A stretch of DNA of 64,000 nt. It comes from an uncultured Actinomycetes bacterium. Lineage in GTDB: Bacteria > Actinomycetota > Actinomycetes > Nanopelagicales > Nanopelagicaceae. The DNA lies in assembly GCA_903834515.1 (NCBI GenBank), contig CAILJM010000023.1:62001-126000 (forward strand). The letters are read 5' to 3'. The translations under genes and the position numbers were made by a program. Shown piece by piece: positions 54,223 through 62,856 of the stretch. Each line of letters begins with the position of its first letter. Positions within the stretch are counted from its first letter, which is position 1. The notes beneath the pieces were generated by a model that searched no databases, had not been told where the DNA came from, and saw only the letters and a list, made by a program, of their open reading frames with translations.

Positions 54223-54630
54223 CTAATTACGTTCTGCCAAAATGAGGCAGGTGATGCGCGAAGTACATGTGCGCTCACCTGCCTCATTTGTTATCACGAT
54301 GTCATAGACGCAAAGCGTCTTGCCGAGAGATATCGCAGTAGCGACACCTGTAACAAATCCCTCTGTAGCGGACTTATGATGCGTGGCATTGATATCCACC
54401 CCGACAATACGACGATCTGGGCCAGCATGGAGTTGGGTCCCGATCGACCCAAGGCTCTCTGCTAATACAACGTTGGCCCCGCCGTGGAGCAATCCGACCG
54501 GCTGGGTATTTCCCTCAACCGGCATTCTGCCAACTAGTCGTCGTGGGGAGGCTTCGAGAATTTCGATGCCCATTTTCTTATCAAGTGCGCCACTGCCACG
54601 TTCTTTAATTATCTCGAGATAGTCGGTCAT
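54223..54630 (-). CDS. Hot-dog fold acyl-CoA thioesterase, PaaI/YdiI type
   Basis: A 135-residue single-domain protein of the PaaI-like thioesterase family, which hydrolyses acyl-CoA esters. The helix motif GLLHGGANVVLAESLGS, with the catalytic acidic residue, and the following VGVDINATHHKSA strand are typical. The ATG at 54630 is chosen because of the TAGACT box 7 bases upstream; an in-frame upstream extension would run across the polA start. It is divergent from polA, with 28 bases between the two start codons. Substrate unknown: aromatic acyl-CoA or DHNA-CoA hydrolase are possibilities. Confidence 0.88.
   Translation of the reverse strand: MTDYLEIIKERGSGALDKKMGIEILEASPRRLVGRMPVEGNTQPVGLLHGGANVVLAESLGSIGTQLHAGPDRRIVGVDINATHHKSATEGFVTGVATAISLGKTLCVYDIVITNEAGERTCTSRITCLILAERN
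54240..54289. terminator. Bidirectional hairpin inside the 3' end of the thioesterase gene
   Basis: A perfect 15-base inverted repeat (AAATGAGGCAGGTGA / TCACCTGCCTCATTT), extended by GCGC/GCGC past a one-base bulge, loop 11. On either strand it ends in ATTT. It lies between the convergent ends of livF and the thioesterase gene but is also coding for the latter's C-terminal residues (about NEAGER to TCLI). Confidence 0.75.
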
Positions 54631-54665
54631 GGCTCCAAGTCTAACTAGACTCTCTCGCATGACCG
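54624..54665. promoter_or_regulatory. Symmetric divergent promoter of thioesterase gene and polA
   Basis: Dyad symmetry centred at 54644.5. Inner arms AGTCTA and TAGACT form two -10-like TANNNT boxes on opposite strands, each 7 bases from its ATG. Outer arms CGGTCATG and CATGACCG include both start codons. There is no room for leaders or Shine-Dalgarno sites, so both messages should be leaderless. Confidence 0.65.
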
Positions 54666-57286
54666 TAGAGAAACGCCTATTACTGGTAGATGGCCACTCG
54701 CTCGCTTACCGCGCTTTCTACGCTCTGCCGGTAGAGAATTTTTCGACCGCATCCGGCCAAGCGACAAATGCCATTTACGGTTTCACCTCGATGTTGATGA
54801 GCCTTATTAAAGAGGAGAAGCCAACTCACATCGCTACCGCATTTGACGTCTCGAGGAAGACTTTTAGATCCGAGAAGTTTCCAGAATACAAGGCAAATCG
54901 AAGTGCGACCCCCGATGAATTTCGATCACAGATGAGTTACATCTTTGAAGCCGTTGGCGCACTAGGTATTAGGCACTTTGCTATCGAAGGATTTGAAGCA
55001 GATGACATCATTGCGACGATATCGACGCATGCCGCTGATCAAGGCTTCGAAGTGCTCATCTGTACCGGGGACCGAGATTCCTTTCAACTTGTAACCGATC
55101 GCGTCACGGTGCTCTATCCCAAAAAGGGTATGACCGATCTCGCGCGGATGACTCCTGGGGCGGTTGAGGAGAAGTACGGACTGACACCGACGCAGTATCC
55201 CGATTTTGCCGCGCTTCGAGGGGACCCCAGTGACAATTTGCCATCTGTCCCGGGGGTCGGAGAAAAGACTGCAACAAAATGGATTCAAGAGTATGGCTCA
55301 CTCGATTCCCTTTTAGATCACGCTGCGGAAATTTCTGGCAAGGTTGGCGACGCGTTGCGCGCTCATATCGATGCAATTCGACTCAATCGCGAACTGACAC
55401 AACTGCGCCATGATCTCTCCTTTGGCGCAAGCGTGAGCGAACTCGCCTGGTCAGGCGTTGATTATCCCAAATTCAACTCATTGATGGATCAACTTGAGAT
55501 TAAGGCTCTTAAAGAGAAGGCAAAATCTTCTTTCGCTTCCCTCTCTTCCGTAGGTTCGGTTTCTGACGACGGGGAATCAAATCTGTTTGAGAGCTCCGCT
55601 CTTGTGACGATGGATCAAGTTACTTCACATGAAGTCACGGCCTCTGAGCTTGGTAAGAAATTGAAGAATCGGCGAGAGCCCATCGCAATTTTCGCGCAGA
55701 CTCTGGAAGAGAAAGTTATCGCTTACTCGATTGCTACAAGTTCCTCTGAGGTTTTTACAGTATCAGGCCCTCTGTCAGGGGAGTGGCTTACCGACTCATT
55801 GCTCCCGAAGTGGCTTCATGCTGGAAAGAGCATATGCCGCAGCGTTGAAATATCTGGCATTGCCTTTGATACAGAGCTAGCGGCCTATCTCATCAATCCA
55901 GGAGGTCGAAACTTAGATATTTCCGACCTGTCAGAGCGATATCTTGGCCAGAGCGTTGTTCAAGCCACCGAGGATCTATTTTCTGCATTTGATGGATCAT
56001 TGGCAGCAGTGATTTACGCACTCGTTCCAGTTCTCGAAAAAGAGATTGAGAATCGGGATATGCAGGCTCTCCTTGCCGACCTCGAGATTCCCACAATGAT
56101 CGAGCTCTCACACATGGAGCGCGATGGCGTCGCAGTAGATCTTAAGAAATTGCAATCCCTCGCTACATTTTTCAGGGGGGAGGTCGAGCGAGAAACCGGA
56201 GCTGCGCATAAAGTGGCCGGCCGAGAATTTAATGTTGGCTCACCTAAGCAACTTCAAGTCATACTCTTTGATGAGTTGGGCCTGCCGAAAACAAAGAAGA
56301 TAAAGACCGGGTACACCACAGATGCTGAAAGTCTAGAGACTCTCTTTTCAAAGACCGGGCACCCGATTCTCTCTCACCTGCTGCGAATTCGAGAGACAAC
56401 AAAGCTACTCACGACGATTGATGGTCTCATCGCTGCGACGAGAAGTGATGGTCGAATCCATACGACTTTCCAGCAGACTGTCACTGCAACCGGCAGACTC
56501 TCGTCGACCGATCCGAATCTACAGAACATTCCTGTCCGCACCGAAGAGGGGCGAAAGATTCGAGATTGCTTTGTCACGAATCAACCATTTGAAAACCTTT
56601 TGACTGCGGATTACAGTCAAATTGAAATGCGTATCATGGCTCATCTTTCAAAAGATGAAGCCCTTATTGCTGCATTCAAGAGCGGCGAGGATCTACATAC
56701 GACCGTTGGCTCGCAGGTATTTGGTGTCTCACCTTCAGCGGTTGATGCAGAGATGCGTAGACAGATAAAGGCGATGTCCTATGGTCTCGCCTATGGATTG
56801 TCTGCCTATGGACTTGCCCAGCAACTCAATCTTTCACCAACCGAGGCAGCTGCTTTGATGGGTAATTATTTTGATCGTTTCGGCGGAATTCGCGATTATC
56901 TCAAGAGCGTTGTTGTTGAAGCTCGTGAGCGAGGATATACCGAGACCATTCTCGGCAGGCGTCGTTATTTGCCCGATCTCAACTCTGAAAATCGACAACA
57001 ACGTGAGGTGGCAGAGCGCATGGCGCTTAACGCGCCAATCCAGGGCTCTGCTGCCGACATCATGAAGGTTGCGATGCTTCGAGTAATTGAAGCCATGAGG
57101 GCGCAATCAATGAACTCACGATTGCTCTTGCAAGTGCATGATGAATTGATTTTCGAAATTGCGCCTGGAGAAGAAGAATCACTCTCTACTCTCGTACGCC
57201 GTGAGATGTCAGCGGCAGTGGAACTTTCACTGCCATTGGATGTCAATGTCGGAGTAGGAAAAAGCTGGGATCTCGCAGCGCACTAA
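54659..57286 (+). CDS. polA: DNA polymerase I
   Basis: Repair and Okazaki-maturation polymerase, 875 residues. The N-terminal 5' nuclease (about 1-290) has LLLVDGHSLAYRAFYAL and EADDIIAT. The middle 3'-5' exonuclease domain lacks the catalytic DxE (IFAQTLEE in its place), as in other actinobacteria, so proofreading is unlikely. The polymerase domain has the DYSQIEMR motif and the O-helix RRQIKAMSYGLAYG, with K704 and Tyr708 where E. coli has Phe762. VHDELIFE closes the palm. The end overlaps the convergent MFS gene by four bases. Confidence 0.97.
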   Translation: MTVEKRLLLVDGHSLAYRAFYALPVENFSTASGQATNAIYGFTSMLMSLIKEEKPTHIATAFDVSRKTFRSEKFPEYKANRSATPDEFRSQMSYIFEAVGALGIRHFAIEGFEADDIIATISTHAADQGFEVLICTGDRDSFQLVTDRVTVLYPKKGMTDLARMTPGAVEEKYGLTPTQYPDFAALRGDPSDNLPSVPGVGEKTATKWIQEYGSLDSLLDHAAEISGKVGDALRAHIDAIRLNRELTQLRHDLSFGASVSELAWSGVDYPKFNSLMDQLEIKALKEKAKSSFASLSSVGSVSDDGESNLFESSALVTMDQVTSHEVTASELGKKLKNRREPIAIFAQTLEEKVIAYSIATSSSEVFTVSGPLSGEWLTDSLLPKWLHAGKSICRSVEISGIAFDTELAAYLINPGGRNLDISDLSERYLGQSVVQATEDLFSAFDGSLAAVIYALVPVLEKEIENRDMQALLADLEIPTMIELSHMERDGVAVDLKKLQSLATFFRGEVERETGAAHKVAGREFNVGSPKQLQVILFDELGLPKTKKIKTGYTTDAESLETLFSKTGHPILSHLLRIRETTKLLTTIDGLIAATRSDGRIHTTFQQTVTATGRLSSTDPNLQNIPVRTEEGRKIRDCFVTNQPFENLLTADYSQIEMRIMAHLSKDEALIAAFKSGEDLHTTVGSQVFGVSPSAVDAEMRRQIKAMSYGLAYGLSAYGLAQQLNLSPTEAAALMGNYFDRFGGIRDYLKSVVVEARERGYTETILGRRRYLPDLNSENRQQREVAERMALNAPIQGSAADIMKVAMLRVIEAMRAQSMNSRLLLQVHDELIFEIAPGEEESLSTLVRREMSAAVELSLPLDVNVGVGKSWDLAAH

Positions 57287-58470
57287 TCATTACGTGGACC
57301 GAAGTGATCGGCCGCTGCTAAATGACTCTTGCCTAATCGAACGATCGCCATCCCAGCGAGAACGCTGAGGCTCGTAAGAGCGAAACAGAATTGTGGAGAG
57401 ATGGATTGCGAGAGTGATCCGCCAAGCCAAGATCCGATGGATGCGGCGCTACCTTCGACGGTCCACATCCATCCAAGGGCGGAAGCTGCTGTGCCTCGAG
57501 GTCTTACCGCTTCGACAATTTCAAGGTAAAAGACTTGTTGAGCGCCGTTTGTTAATCCAATCAAGGCGCTCACAGCAATGAGAGACCAGCCGGGTGTGGT
57601 GAGAAAAAGTGGGAGCGCAACCAAGGCCCACAGATAATAATTTCGCACGAAGGCATTTAGTGGAGTGAGGCGTTTGCCAACAACGCCGGCAAGAAGCGCC
57701 CCGATCACGCTTGCGATACTCCAGGAAGCGAAGATGGTCCCCGTGAGGTGCTCGACGTGCCTGATGGAGGTAAATGCAGGTACCGCAATTTGATACATCC
57801 CCATTCCCAGCCCGATGATCACTCCTTCAACCATGAGAAGTCGTATACCTGGGACGCGGAAGATCCCCACATCACTTTCGCGCTTTTCCTCTGGCTCCCA
57901 TTCTTTGGTGATCTTCAGCGCTGACAGCGATAGACCACCTATGAATATGAGGGCCGAGCATGAGTAGAGCGCAAGCGATGGATGAGATGAAAGCGAAAGA
58001 TATGTAACGAGCACCGGTCCAACGATCTGTGCAATCGTCATCACAGAGGTATCAATTGCGAGGGCTTTGCGCATCTCCTTTTGCGGAACTATGTAACGCC
58101 AGAGCGGTCGGATTGAGAGATTGATTGGAGGAGCGCATATACCCAGAACAAACGAGGCAACGATCAGTGAATTTCTGCTACTGACAAAGTTGAGAAGGAG
58201 GATTGAACTTCCGTAAGCAGGAACGAAGATGCGTAGCGGAATTCGCATTCCGTAGCGGTCGAGGAGTGAAGATCGAATACTCGTAGTTAACGCTCCGGAT
58301 ATTCCATTGAGCCCAGCTACAAAGCCAGCAAAGGCGATCGAATGGACTGCGTGGTACGTCTTGAAGTAGAGGCCCAATCCGATCATTCCGTAGGCCAACC
58401 GGGCTGGAAATGAGGCGAGAATCATCGAGGAGGCACCCCGATAAGTGAAGATATGAAGATAATCCCGCAT
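57283..58470 (-). CDS. Major facilitator superfamily transporter
   Basis: A 395-residue protein with about twelve hydrophobic helices and the central-loop basic stretch KITKEWEPEEKRESD that separates the two six-helix halves. It resembles MFS drug- or metabolite-efflux proteins; I recognise no substrate-specific motif. The ATG at 58470 has a TACGAT box 6 bases upstream, predicting a leaderless message. It is divergent from rpsA across a repeat-rich spacer and convergent with polA with a 4-base overlap. Confidence 0.88.
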   Translation of the reverse strand: MRDYLHIFTYRGASSMILASFPARLAYGMIGLGLYFKTYHAVHSIAFAGFVAGLNGISGALTTSIRSSLLDRYGMRIPLRIFVPAYGSSILLLNFVSSRNSLIVASFVLGICAPPINLSIRPLWRYIVPQKEMRKALAIDTSVMTIAQIVGPVLVTYLSLSSHPSLALYSCSALIFIGGLSLSALKITKEWEPEEKRESDVGIFRVPGIRLLMVEGVIIGLGMGMYQIAVPAFTSIRHVEHLTGTIFASWSIASVIGALLAGVVGKRLTPLNAFVRNYYLWALVALPLFLTTPGWSLIAVSALIGLTNGAQQVFYLEIVEAVRPRGTAASALGWMWTVEGSAASIGSWLGGSLSQSISPQFCFALTSLSVLAGMAIVRLGKSHLAAADHFGPRND

Positions 58471-58476
58471 GAAACC

Positions 58477-58482
58477 ATCGTA
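58477..58482 (-). promoter_or_regulatory. Putative leaderless -10 box of the MFS gene
   Basis: On the minus strand TACGAT is followed by 6 bases and the ATG at 58470. Confidence 0.5.
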
Positions 58483-58500
58483 TCTGCCCTTGCCTTGCCT

Positions 58501-58550
58501 AGCCGAGCCTAGCCGAGCCTAGCCGAGCCGAGCCGAGCTGAGCCGATGGC
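58501..58550 (+). repeat. 10-bp tandem repeats upstream of the rpsA promoter
   Basis: Five 10-bp units starting AGCCGA: AGCCGAGCCT twice, then AGCCGAGCCG, AGCCGAGCTG and AGCCGATGGC. They end 13 bases before the predicted -35 of rpsA and lie between the two divergent genes. Exact 10-bp phasing matches the unit size of the repeats before mraZ, though the sequence differs. Confidence 0.9.
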
Positions 58551-58563
58551 CCGATTTGGCGGT

Positions 58564-58592
58564 TTGACCCTCATTTCTAGGGTGCGTACCCT
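58564..58592 (+). promoter_or_regulatory. Predicted rpsA promoter
   Basis: TTGACC (-35), 17-base spacer, TACCCT (-10): the best consensus promoter in the window. It would give a leader of about 70 bases before the TTG start. Confidence 0.7.
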
Positions 58593-58671
58593 TAGCGACT
58601 CACCCCGCAACCAGCTGGGCGACGTGCACCACAGTCCTATTCCTACTACTTCTATTCACCTACGGAGCAAC

Positions 58672-60030
58672 TTGAGCACTCACGCAATTAACGACATCGG
58701 TTCAGCAGAAGATTTCCTCGCCGCAATCGAAGGCACAATAAAGAATTTTAATGACGGCGACCTCGTATCAGGTCTTGTCGTACAAGTAGACCGCGAAGAA
58801 GTCCTTCTTGATATCGGTTACAAAACTGAAGGCGTCATCCCTTCACGTGAACTTTCAATTCGACACGACATCGACCCATCTGAGTTGGTCAAGGTCGGCG
58901 ATCGCATTGAAGCGCTCGTTCTCCAAAAGGAAGATAAAGAAGGCCGTCTCATTCTCTCAAAGAAGCGTGCGCAGTACGAGCGTGCATGGGGCGAGATCGA
59001 AGGCAAGAAGGAGCGCGACGAAGTCGTCACCGGAACTGTCATTGAGGTTGTTAAGGGTGGACTTATCGTCGACATCGGATTGCGTGGCTTCTTGCCAGCA
59101 TCTCTCGTCGAAATGCGCCGCGTCCGCGACCTTACGCCTTACATCGGCAAGGAAGTTGAATGCCGCATCATCGAACTTGATAAGAACCGCAACAATGTCG
59201 TTCTCTCACGTCGTGCCTACCTCGAGCAGACACAATCTGAATCACGCACAACTTTCCTTAACCAGCTCACAAAGGGTCAGGTCCGTGAGGGCGTTGTCTC
59301 TTCAATCGTGAACTTTGGTGCTTTCGTTGATCTCGGTGGAGTTGATGGACTTGTCCACGTTTCTGAGCTCTCATGGAAACATATCGACCACCCAAGTGAA
59401 GTTGTCGAAGTTGGCGATGAAGTTACCGTAGAGGTTCTCGAAGTTGATTTCGAGCGCGAGCGCGTCTCTCTCTCACTTAAGGCAACACAAGAAGATCCAT
59501 GGCAGGCATTTGCTCGCACCCACACAATTAATCAGGTAGTTCCAGGTGAAGTCACAAAGCTTGTGCCGTTTGGTGCATTTATTCGCGTCTTCGAAGGAAT
59601 TGAAGGACTTGTTCACATTTCAGAGTTGGCAGAACGCCATGTTGAAATCCCTGAGCAGGTAGTTCAGGTGGGGGATTCGCTCTTCGTTAAGATCATCGAT
59701 ATTGATCTAGAGCGTCGCCGCATCTCACTCTCACTGAAGCAAGCAAACGAAGGCCACGAAGTTGAGATCGAAGCATTTGATCCAACCCAGTATGGAATGG
59801 CTGCTCGTTATGATGCTGAAGGTAACTTCATCTACCCAGAGGGCTTCGATGCAGAGACCCAAGAATGGCGTCCAGGATTTGAAACGCAGCGCGAAGAGTG
59901 GGAGCGTCAGTATGCTGAGGCTCAGGCTCGATTCCTCGCTCACAAGAAGCAGAAGGATGAGGCTCGTGCAGCCGATGCTGCTTCAGATGCTGCGTCAGAG
60001 GATGTTGCAGAGGCTCCAACCGCTGAGTAA
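58672..60030 (+). CDS. rpsA: 30S ribosomal protein S1
   Basis: S1 binds mRNA on the 30S subunit and helps translation start. The protein has four S1 RNA-binding repeats (from about residues 30, 115, 200 and 285), for example SSIVNFGAFVDLGGVDGLVHVSELS, and an acidic/Ala-rich tail. A longer in-frame ATG start exists upstream, but it would span the promoter. I choose the TTG at 58672 (452 residues) with GGAG just upstream, giving MSTHAINDIGSAEDF, which matches actinobacterial S1. It is followed by a strong terminator. Confidence 0.95.
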   Translation: MSTHAINDIGSAEDFLAAIEGTIKNFNDGDLVSGLVVQVDREEVLLDIGYKTEGVIPSRELSIRHDIDPSELVKVGDRIEALVLQKEDKEGRLILSKKRAQYERAWGEIEGKKERDEVVTGTVIEVVKGGLIVDIGLRGFLPASLVEMRRVRDLTPYIGKEVECRIIELDKNRNNVVLSRRAYLEQTQSESRTTFLNQLTKGQVREGVVSSIVNFGAFVDLGGVDGLVHVSELSWKHIDHPSEVVEVGDEVTVEVLEVDFERERVSLSLKATQEDPWQAFARTHTINQVVPGEVTKLVPFGAFIRVFEGIEGLVHISELAERHVEIPEQVVQVGDSLFVKIIDIDLERRRISLSLKQANEGHEVEIEAFDPTQYGMAARYDAEGNFIYPEGFDAETQEWRPGFETQREEWERQYAEAQARFLAHKKQKDEARAADAASDAASEDVAEAPTAE

Positions 60031-60070
60031 GCATCCCTAAGACTCCCTTAGACTCCATAAGAATCTAAAA
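60031..60070 (+). repeat. Degenerate 10-bp repeats after rpsA
   Basis: Four adjacent 10-bp units: GCATCCCTAA, GACTCCCTTA, GACTCCATAA, GAATCTAAAA. They fill the space between the rpsA stop and its terminator. Confidence 0.7.
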
Positions 60071-60073
60071 GTC

Positions 60074-60112
60074 AAAAAAGCCCCGACCAATATATTGGCC
60101 GGGGCTTTTTTT
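60074..60112 (+). terminator. Rho-independent terminator of rpsA
   Basis: A-rich flank, stem AGCCCCG-CCAAT / ATTGG-CGGGGCT with one internal mismatch, then seven T. It is the strongest intrinsic terminator in the window; the A and T flanks mean it could also act on the other strand. Confidence 0.92.
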
Positions 60113-60151
60113 GTTGAGAATTTCACGAGCAGGGAGAGAAGAAGTTCTCGG

Positions 60152-60157
60152 TAGGCT
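60152..60157 (+). promoter_or_regulatory. Putative leaderless -10 box of coaE
   Basis: TAGGCT followed by 6 bases and the coaE GTG, with no Shine-Dalgarno sequence. It lies just after the rpsA terminator, so coaE-uvrB-uvrA need their own promoter. Confidence 0.55.
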
Positions 60158-60163
60158 TATGGC

Positions 60164-60766
60164 GTGCTCATCGTTGCGTTAACCGGAGGGATCGGTTCTG
60201 GGAAATCCCTCGCAGGTGAATACCTAGCCTCACTTGGAGCAATAGTTATTGACTCAGATCAACTCGCTCGGGATGTTGTCGAACGAGGGATGCCGGCCTT
60301 CGATGAGATCGTTGCGCGCTTTGGGGATGAGATTCTTCAGGATGGCTCTCTCAATCGTGCCAAGCTTGGAGAAATTGTCTTTAGTGATTCCGCAGCAAGA
60401 ATATGGCTTGAAGGAATTACCCATCCTCGGATCCGCGAAGCATTTCAAGAACTTGTTGAGAGCGCTCCGGAAGGCTCCGTGATCGTCAATCAGATTCCAT
60501 TACTTGTTGAGACTAATGCGGCGAAGAGATTTGATTGTGTGATTGCAATATCTGCACCAATCGATGTACGTCGCGAACGTTCTCTGGCTCGGGGAATGAA
60601 GGGTTACGAATTTGAGAAGCGGTTAGCCGCTCAAGTCAGCGACCTTGATCGAGCCGAGATTGCTGACATCGTGGTCGATAATTCTGGCGATAGAGAGTCA
60701 CTTCTCAATGCGATCGAAGAAATATGGGAATCTATCCTTTTGCCACGAGCAAGAGCTCAGGCATGA
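60164..60766 (+). CDS. coaE: Dephospho-CoA kinase
   Basis: Last step of coenzyme A synthesis, phosphorylating dephospho-CoA. The 200-residue protein has the P-loop [10 protein letters not shown] at residues 7-16, [14 protein letters not shown] and the lid arginines in RRERSLARG. It is the single-domain form; the C-terminal GrpB-like domain fused to mycobacterial CoaE is absent. GTG start. It is coupled to uvrB by ATGA. Confidence 0.96.
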   Translation: MLIVALTGGIGSGKSLAGEYLASLGAIVIDSDQLARDVVERGMPAFDEIVARFGDEILQDGSLNRAKLGEIVFSDSAARIWLEGITHPRIREAFQELVESAPEGSVIVNQIPLLVETNAAKRFDCVIAISAPIDVRRERSLARGMKGYEFEKRLAAQVSDLDRAEIADIVVDNSGDRESLLNAIEEIWESILLPRARAQA

Positions 60767-62856
60767 GAGCTATATCAGACCTTGCTCGGAAGCCTCATCC
60801 CTTCCAAGTTATCAGTGATTACATACCTTCGGGAGATCAGCCCGCCGCAATCGCAGAGATCGCAGCTCGTATTGAACGAGGCGATCAAGATGTGGTTCTA
60901 CTGGGTGCGACCGGCACCGGGAAGTCGGCAACAACTGCCTGGTTGATTGAAAAACTTCAACGGCCCACCCTTGTCCTTGCGCCGAATAAGACGCTGGCCG
61001 CTCAACTTGCCAACGAATTTCGTGAACTTCTTCCAAATAACGCCGTCGAGTATTTCGTCTCGTATTACGACTATTACCAACCCGAAGCCTACGTTCCGCA
61101 ATCGGATACCTTCATCGAAAAGGATTCCTCGGTAAATGCCGAGGTAGAGCGGTTGCGGCATAGCGCGACCAATTCTCTCCTCACCCGCAGGGATGTAATC
61201 GTAGTTGCAACCGTCTCCTGCATATATGGACTTGGAACTCCGCAGGAGTACGTGGATCGCATGATTCGGTTGCGCGTAGGAGAATCAATCGAGCGAAATA
61301 CGCTTCTTCGCCAATTCGTTGATATCCAATATAAGCGCAATGACATGGCCTTTGAACGTGGCACATTTCGTGTTCGCGGTGACACTGTAGAAATCATCCC
61401 GATGTACGAAGAACTCGCAGTCCGCATCGAGATGTTCGGGGATGAGATCGAAAAAATAATGACCCTTCATCCGCTCACCGGTGAAATTATCCGCGAAGAG
61501 AGTGAGATGTATATCTTCCCTGCAAGCCATTATGCAGCGGGTCCAGAGACCATGAAGCGAGCGGTCTCTGCGATCGAAGAGGAGATGGAGAAGGCAGTAG
61601 ATATATTTGAGCGGCAGAACAAACTTCTAGAAGCTCAGCGGATTCGGATGAGAACAACCTTTGATATTGAAATGATTCGCCAATTAGGGTTCTGCTCTGG
61701 GATCGAAAATTACTCCCGACATATAGATGGGCGCGAAGCAGGTAGCGCCCCGCATTGCTTGTTGGATTATTTTCCAGAAGATTTTTTGGTCGTTATTGAT
61801 GAAAGTCACGTCACTGTCCCACAGATCGGAGCAATGCACGAGGGTGATGCATCGCGCAAGCGCACATTGGTTGAGCACGGTTTCCGTCTGCCCAGTGCGA
61901 TGGATAATCGACCACTTCGCTTCGACGAGTTTCTCACGCGCAAGGGGCAAACGATTTATCTCTCGGCTACCCCTGGAAAATATGAAATGGAGAAGGTTCA
62001 GGGGGATGTTGTCGAACAGGTTATTCGACCCACTGGCCTTATTGATCCCAAAATTATTGTGAAGCCGATCAAGGGGCAGATAGATGATCTCGTAGCTTCT
62101 ATTAACGAGCGTTCGGTCAAGAATGAAAGAGTCTTAGTAACGACTTTGACGAAGAAGATGTCAGAGGATCTCACTGATTATTTGCAAGGGGTTGGAATTC
62201 GAGTCCGTTATCTACATTCTGAGGTAGATACCTTACGAAGAGTAGAGCTTTTGCGTGAGTTGAGGACCGGTGAGTACGACGTGCTGATCGGAATTAACTT
62301 ACTGCGCGAGGGCCTGGATCTACCTGAAGTCTCACTCGTTGCTATCTTGGACGCAGATAAAGAGGGATTCCTTCGCTCGGCTACATCACTGATTCAGACC
62401 ATCGGACGTGCTGCCCGAAATGTCTCGGGTGAAGTTCATATGTATGCCGATAATATGACCAAGTCAATGGTCCAAGCGATCGATGAGACGAATCGTAGAC
62501 GCGAGAAGCAAGTGGCATACAACACCGAAAATGGAATTGAGCCGACGGCACTCCGTAAGAAGATTGCTGACATTACCGATCTCATTACCCAAGAGGCAGA
62601 AGATACTGAAGGAATATCCTCCAGCAATACTTCAAGCAAGAGCAAAAAGAATAAAAATGGCGGCGGAATCGCTGTGGGCGTCCGTTCGACTCTGCCCGCT
62701 TCCTTGCCAAGACAAGAGTTGATCGCTCTCATAGAATCGCTCACGGATCAGATGAAATCTGCTGCAGCTCAACTTCAATTTGAGGTTGCCGCCAGGCTGC
62801 GAGATGAAATTAGAGAACTCAAGCGTGAGTTGCGAGGAATGGAAGAGGCCGGTTGA
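60763..62856 (+). CDS. uvrB: Excinuclease ABC subunit B
   Basis: Damage-verifying helicase-like subunit of nucleotide excision repair, 697 residues. Walker [10 protein letters not shown] is near residue 47. The beta-hairpin region [20 protein letters not shown], motif II DESH, and motif [11 protein letters not shown] are present, and the C-terminal UVR domain ([24 protein letters not shown]) binds UvrC. The ATG overlaps the coaE stop. The stop and the uvrA ATG share a base (TGATG). Confidence 0.98.
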   Translation: MRAISDLARKPHPFQVISDYIPSGDQPAAIAEIAARIERGDQDVVLLGATGTGKSATTAWLIEKLQRPTLVLAPNKTLAAQLANEFRELLPNNAVEYFVSYYDYYQPEAYVPQSDTFIEKDSSVNAEVERLRHSATNSLLTRRDVIVVATVSCIYGLGTPQEYVDRMIRLRVGESIERNTLLRQFVDIQYKRNDMAFERGTFRVRGDTVEIIPMYEELAVRIEMFGDEIEKIMTLHPLTGEIIREESEMYIFPASHYAAGPETMKRAVSAIEEEMEKAVDIFERQNKLLEAQRIRMRTTFDIEMIRQLGFCSGIENYSRHIDGREAGSAPHCLLDYFPEDFLVVIDESHVTVPQIGAMHEGDASRKRTLVEHGFRLPSAMDNRPLRFDEFLTRKGQTIYLSATPGKYEMEKVQGDVVEQVIRPTGLIDPKIIVKPIKGQIDDLVASINERSVKNERVLVTTLTKKMSEDLTDYLQGVGIRVRYLHSEVDTLRRVELLRELRTGEYDVLIGINLLREGLDLPEVSLVAILDADKEGFLRSATSLIQTIGRAARNVSGEVHMYADNMTKSMVQAIDETNRRREKQVAYNTENGIEPTALRKKIADITDLITQEAEDTEGISSSNTSSKSKKNKNGGGIAVGVRSTLPASLPRQELIALIESLTDQMKSAAAQLQFEVAARLRDEIRELKRELRGMEEAG

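Noticed and set aside
58546-58671. Longer S1 protein starting at the ATG at 58546.
   Set aside because: The extension would include the consensus promoter, lacks a Shine-Dalgarno sequence, and is not seen in related S1 proteins, which begin near INDIGSAEDF.
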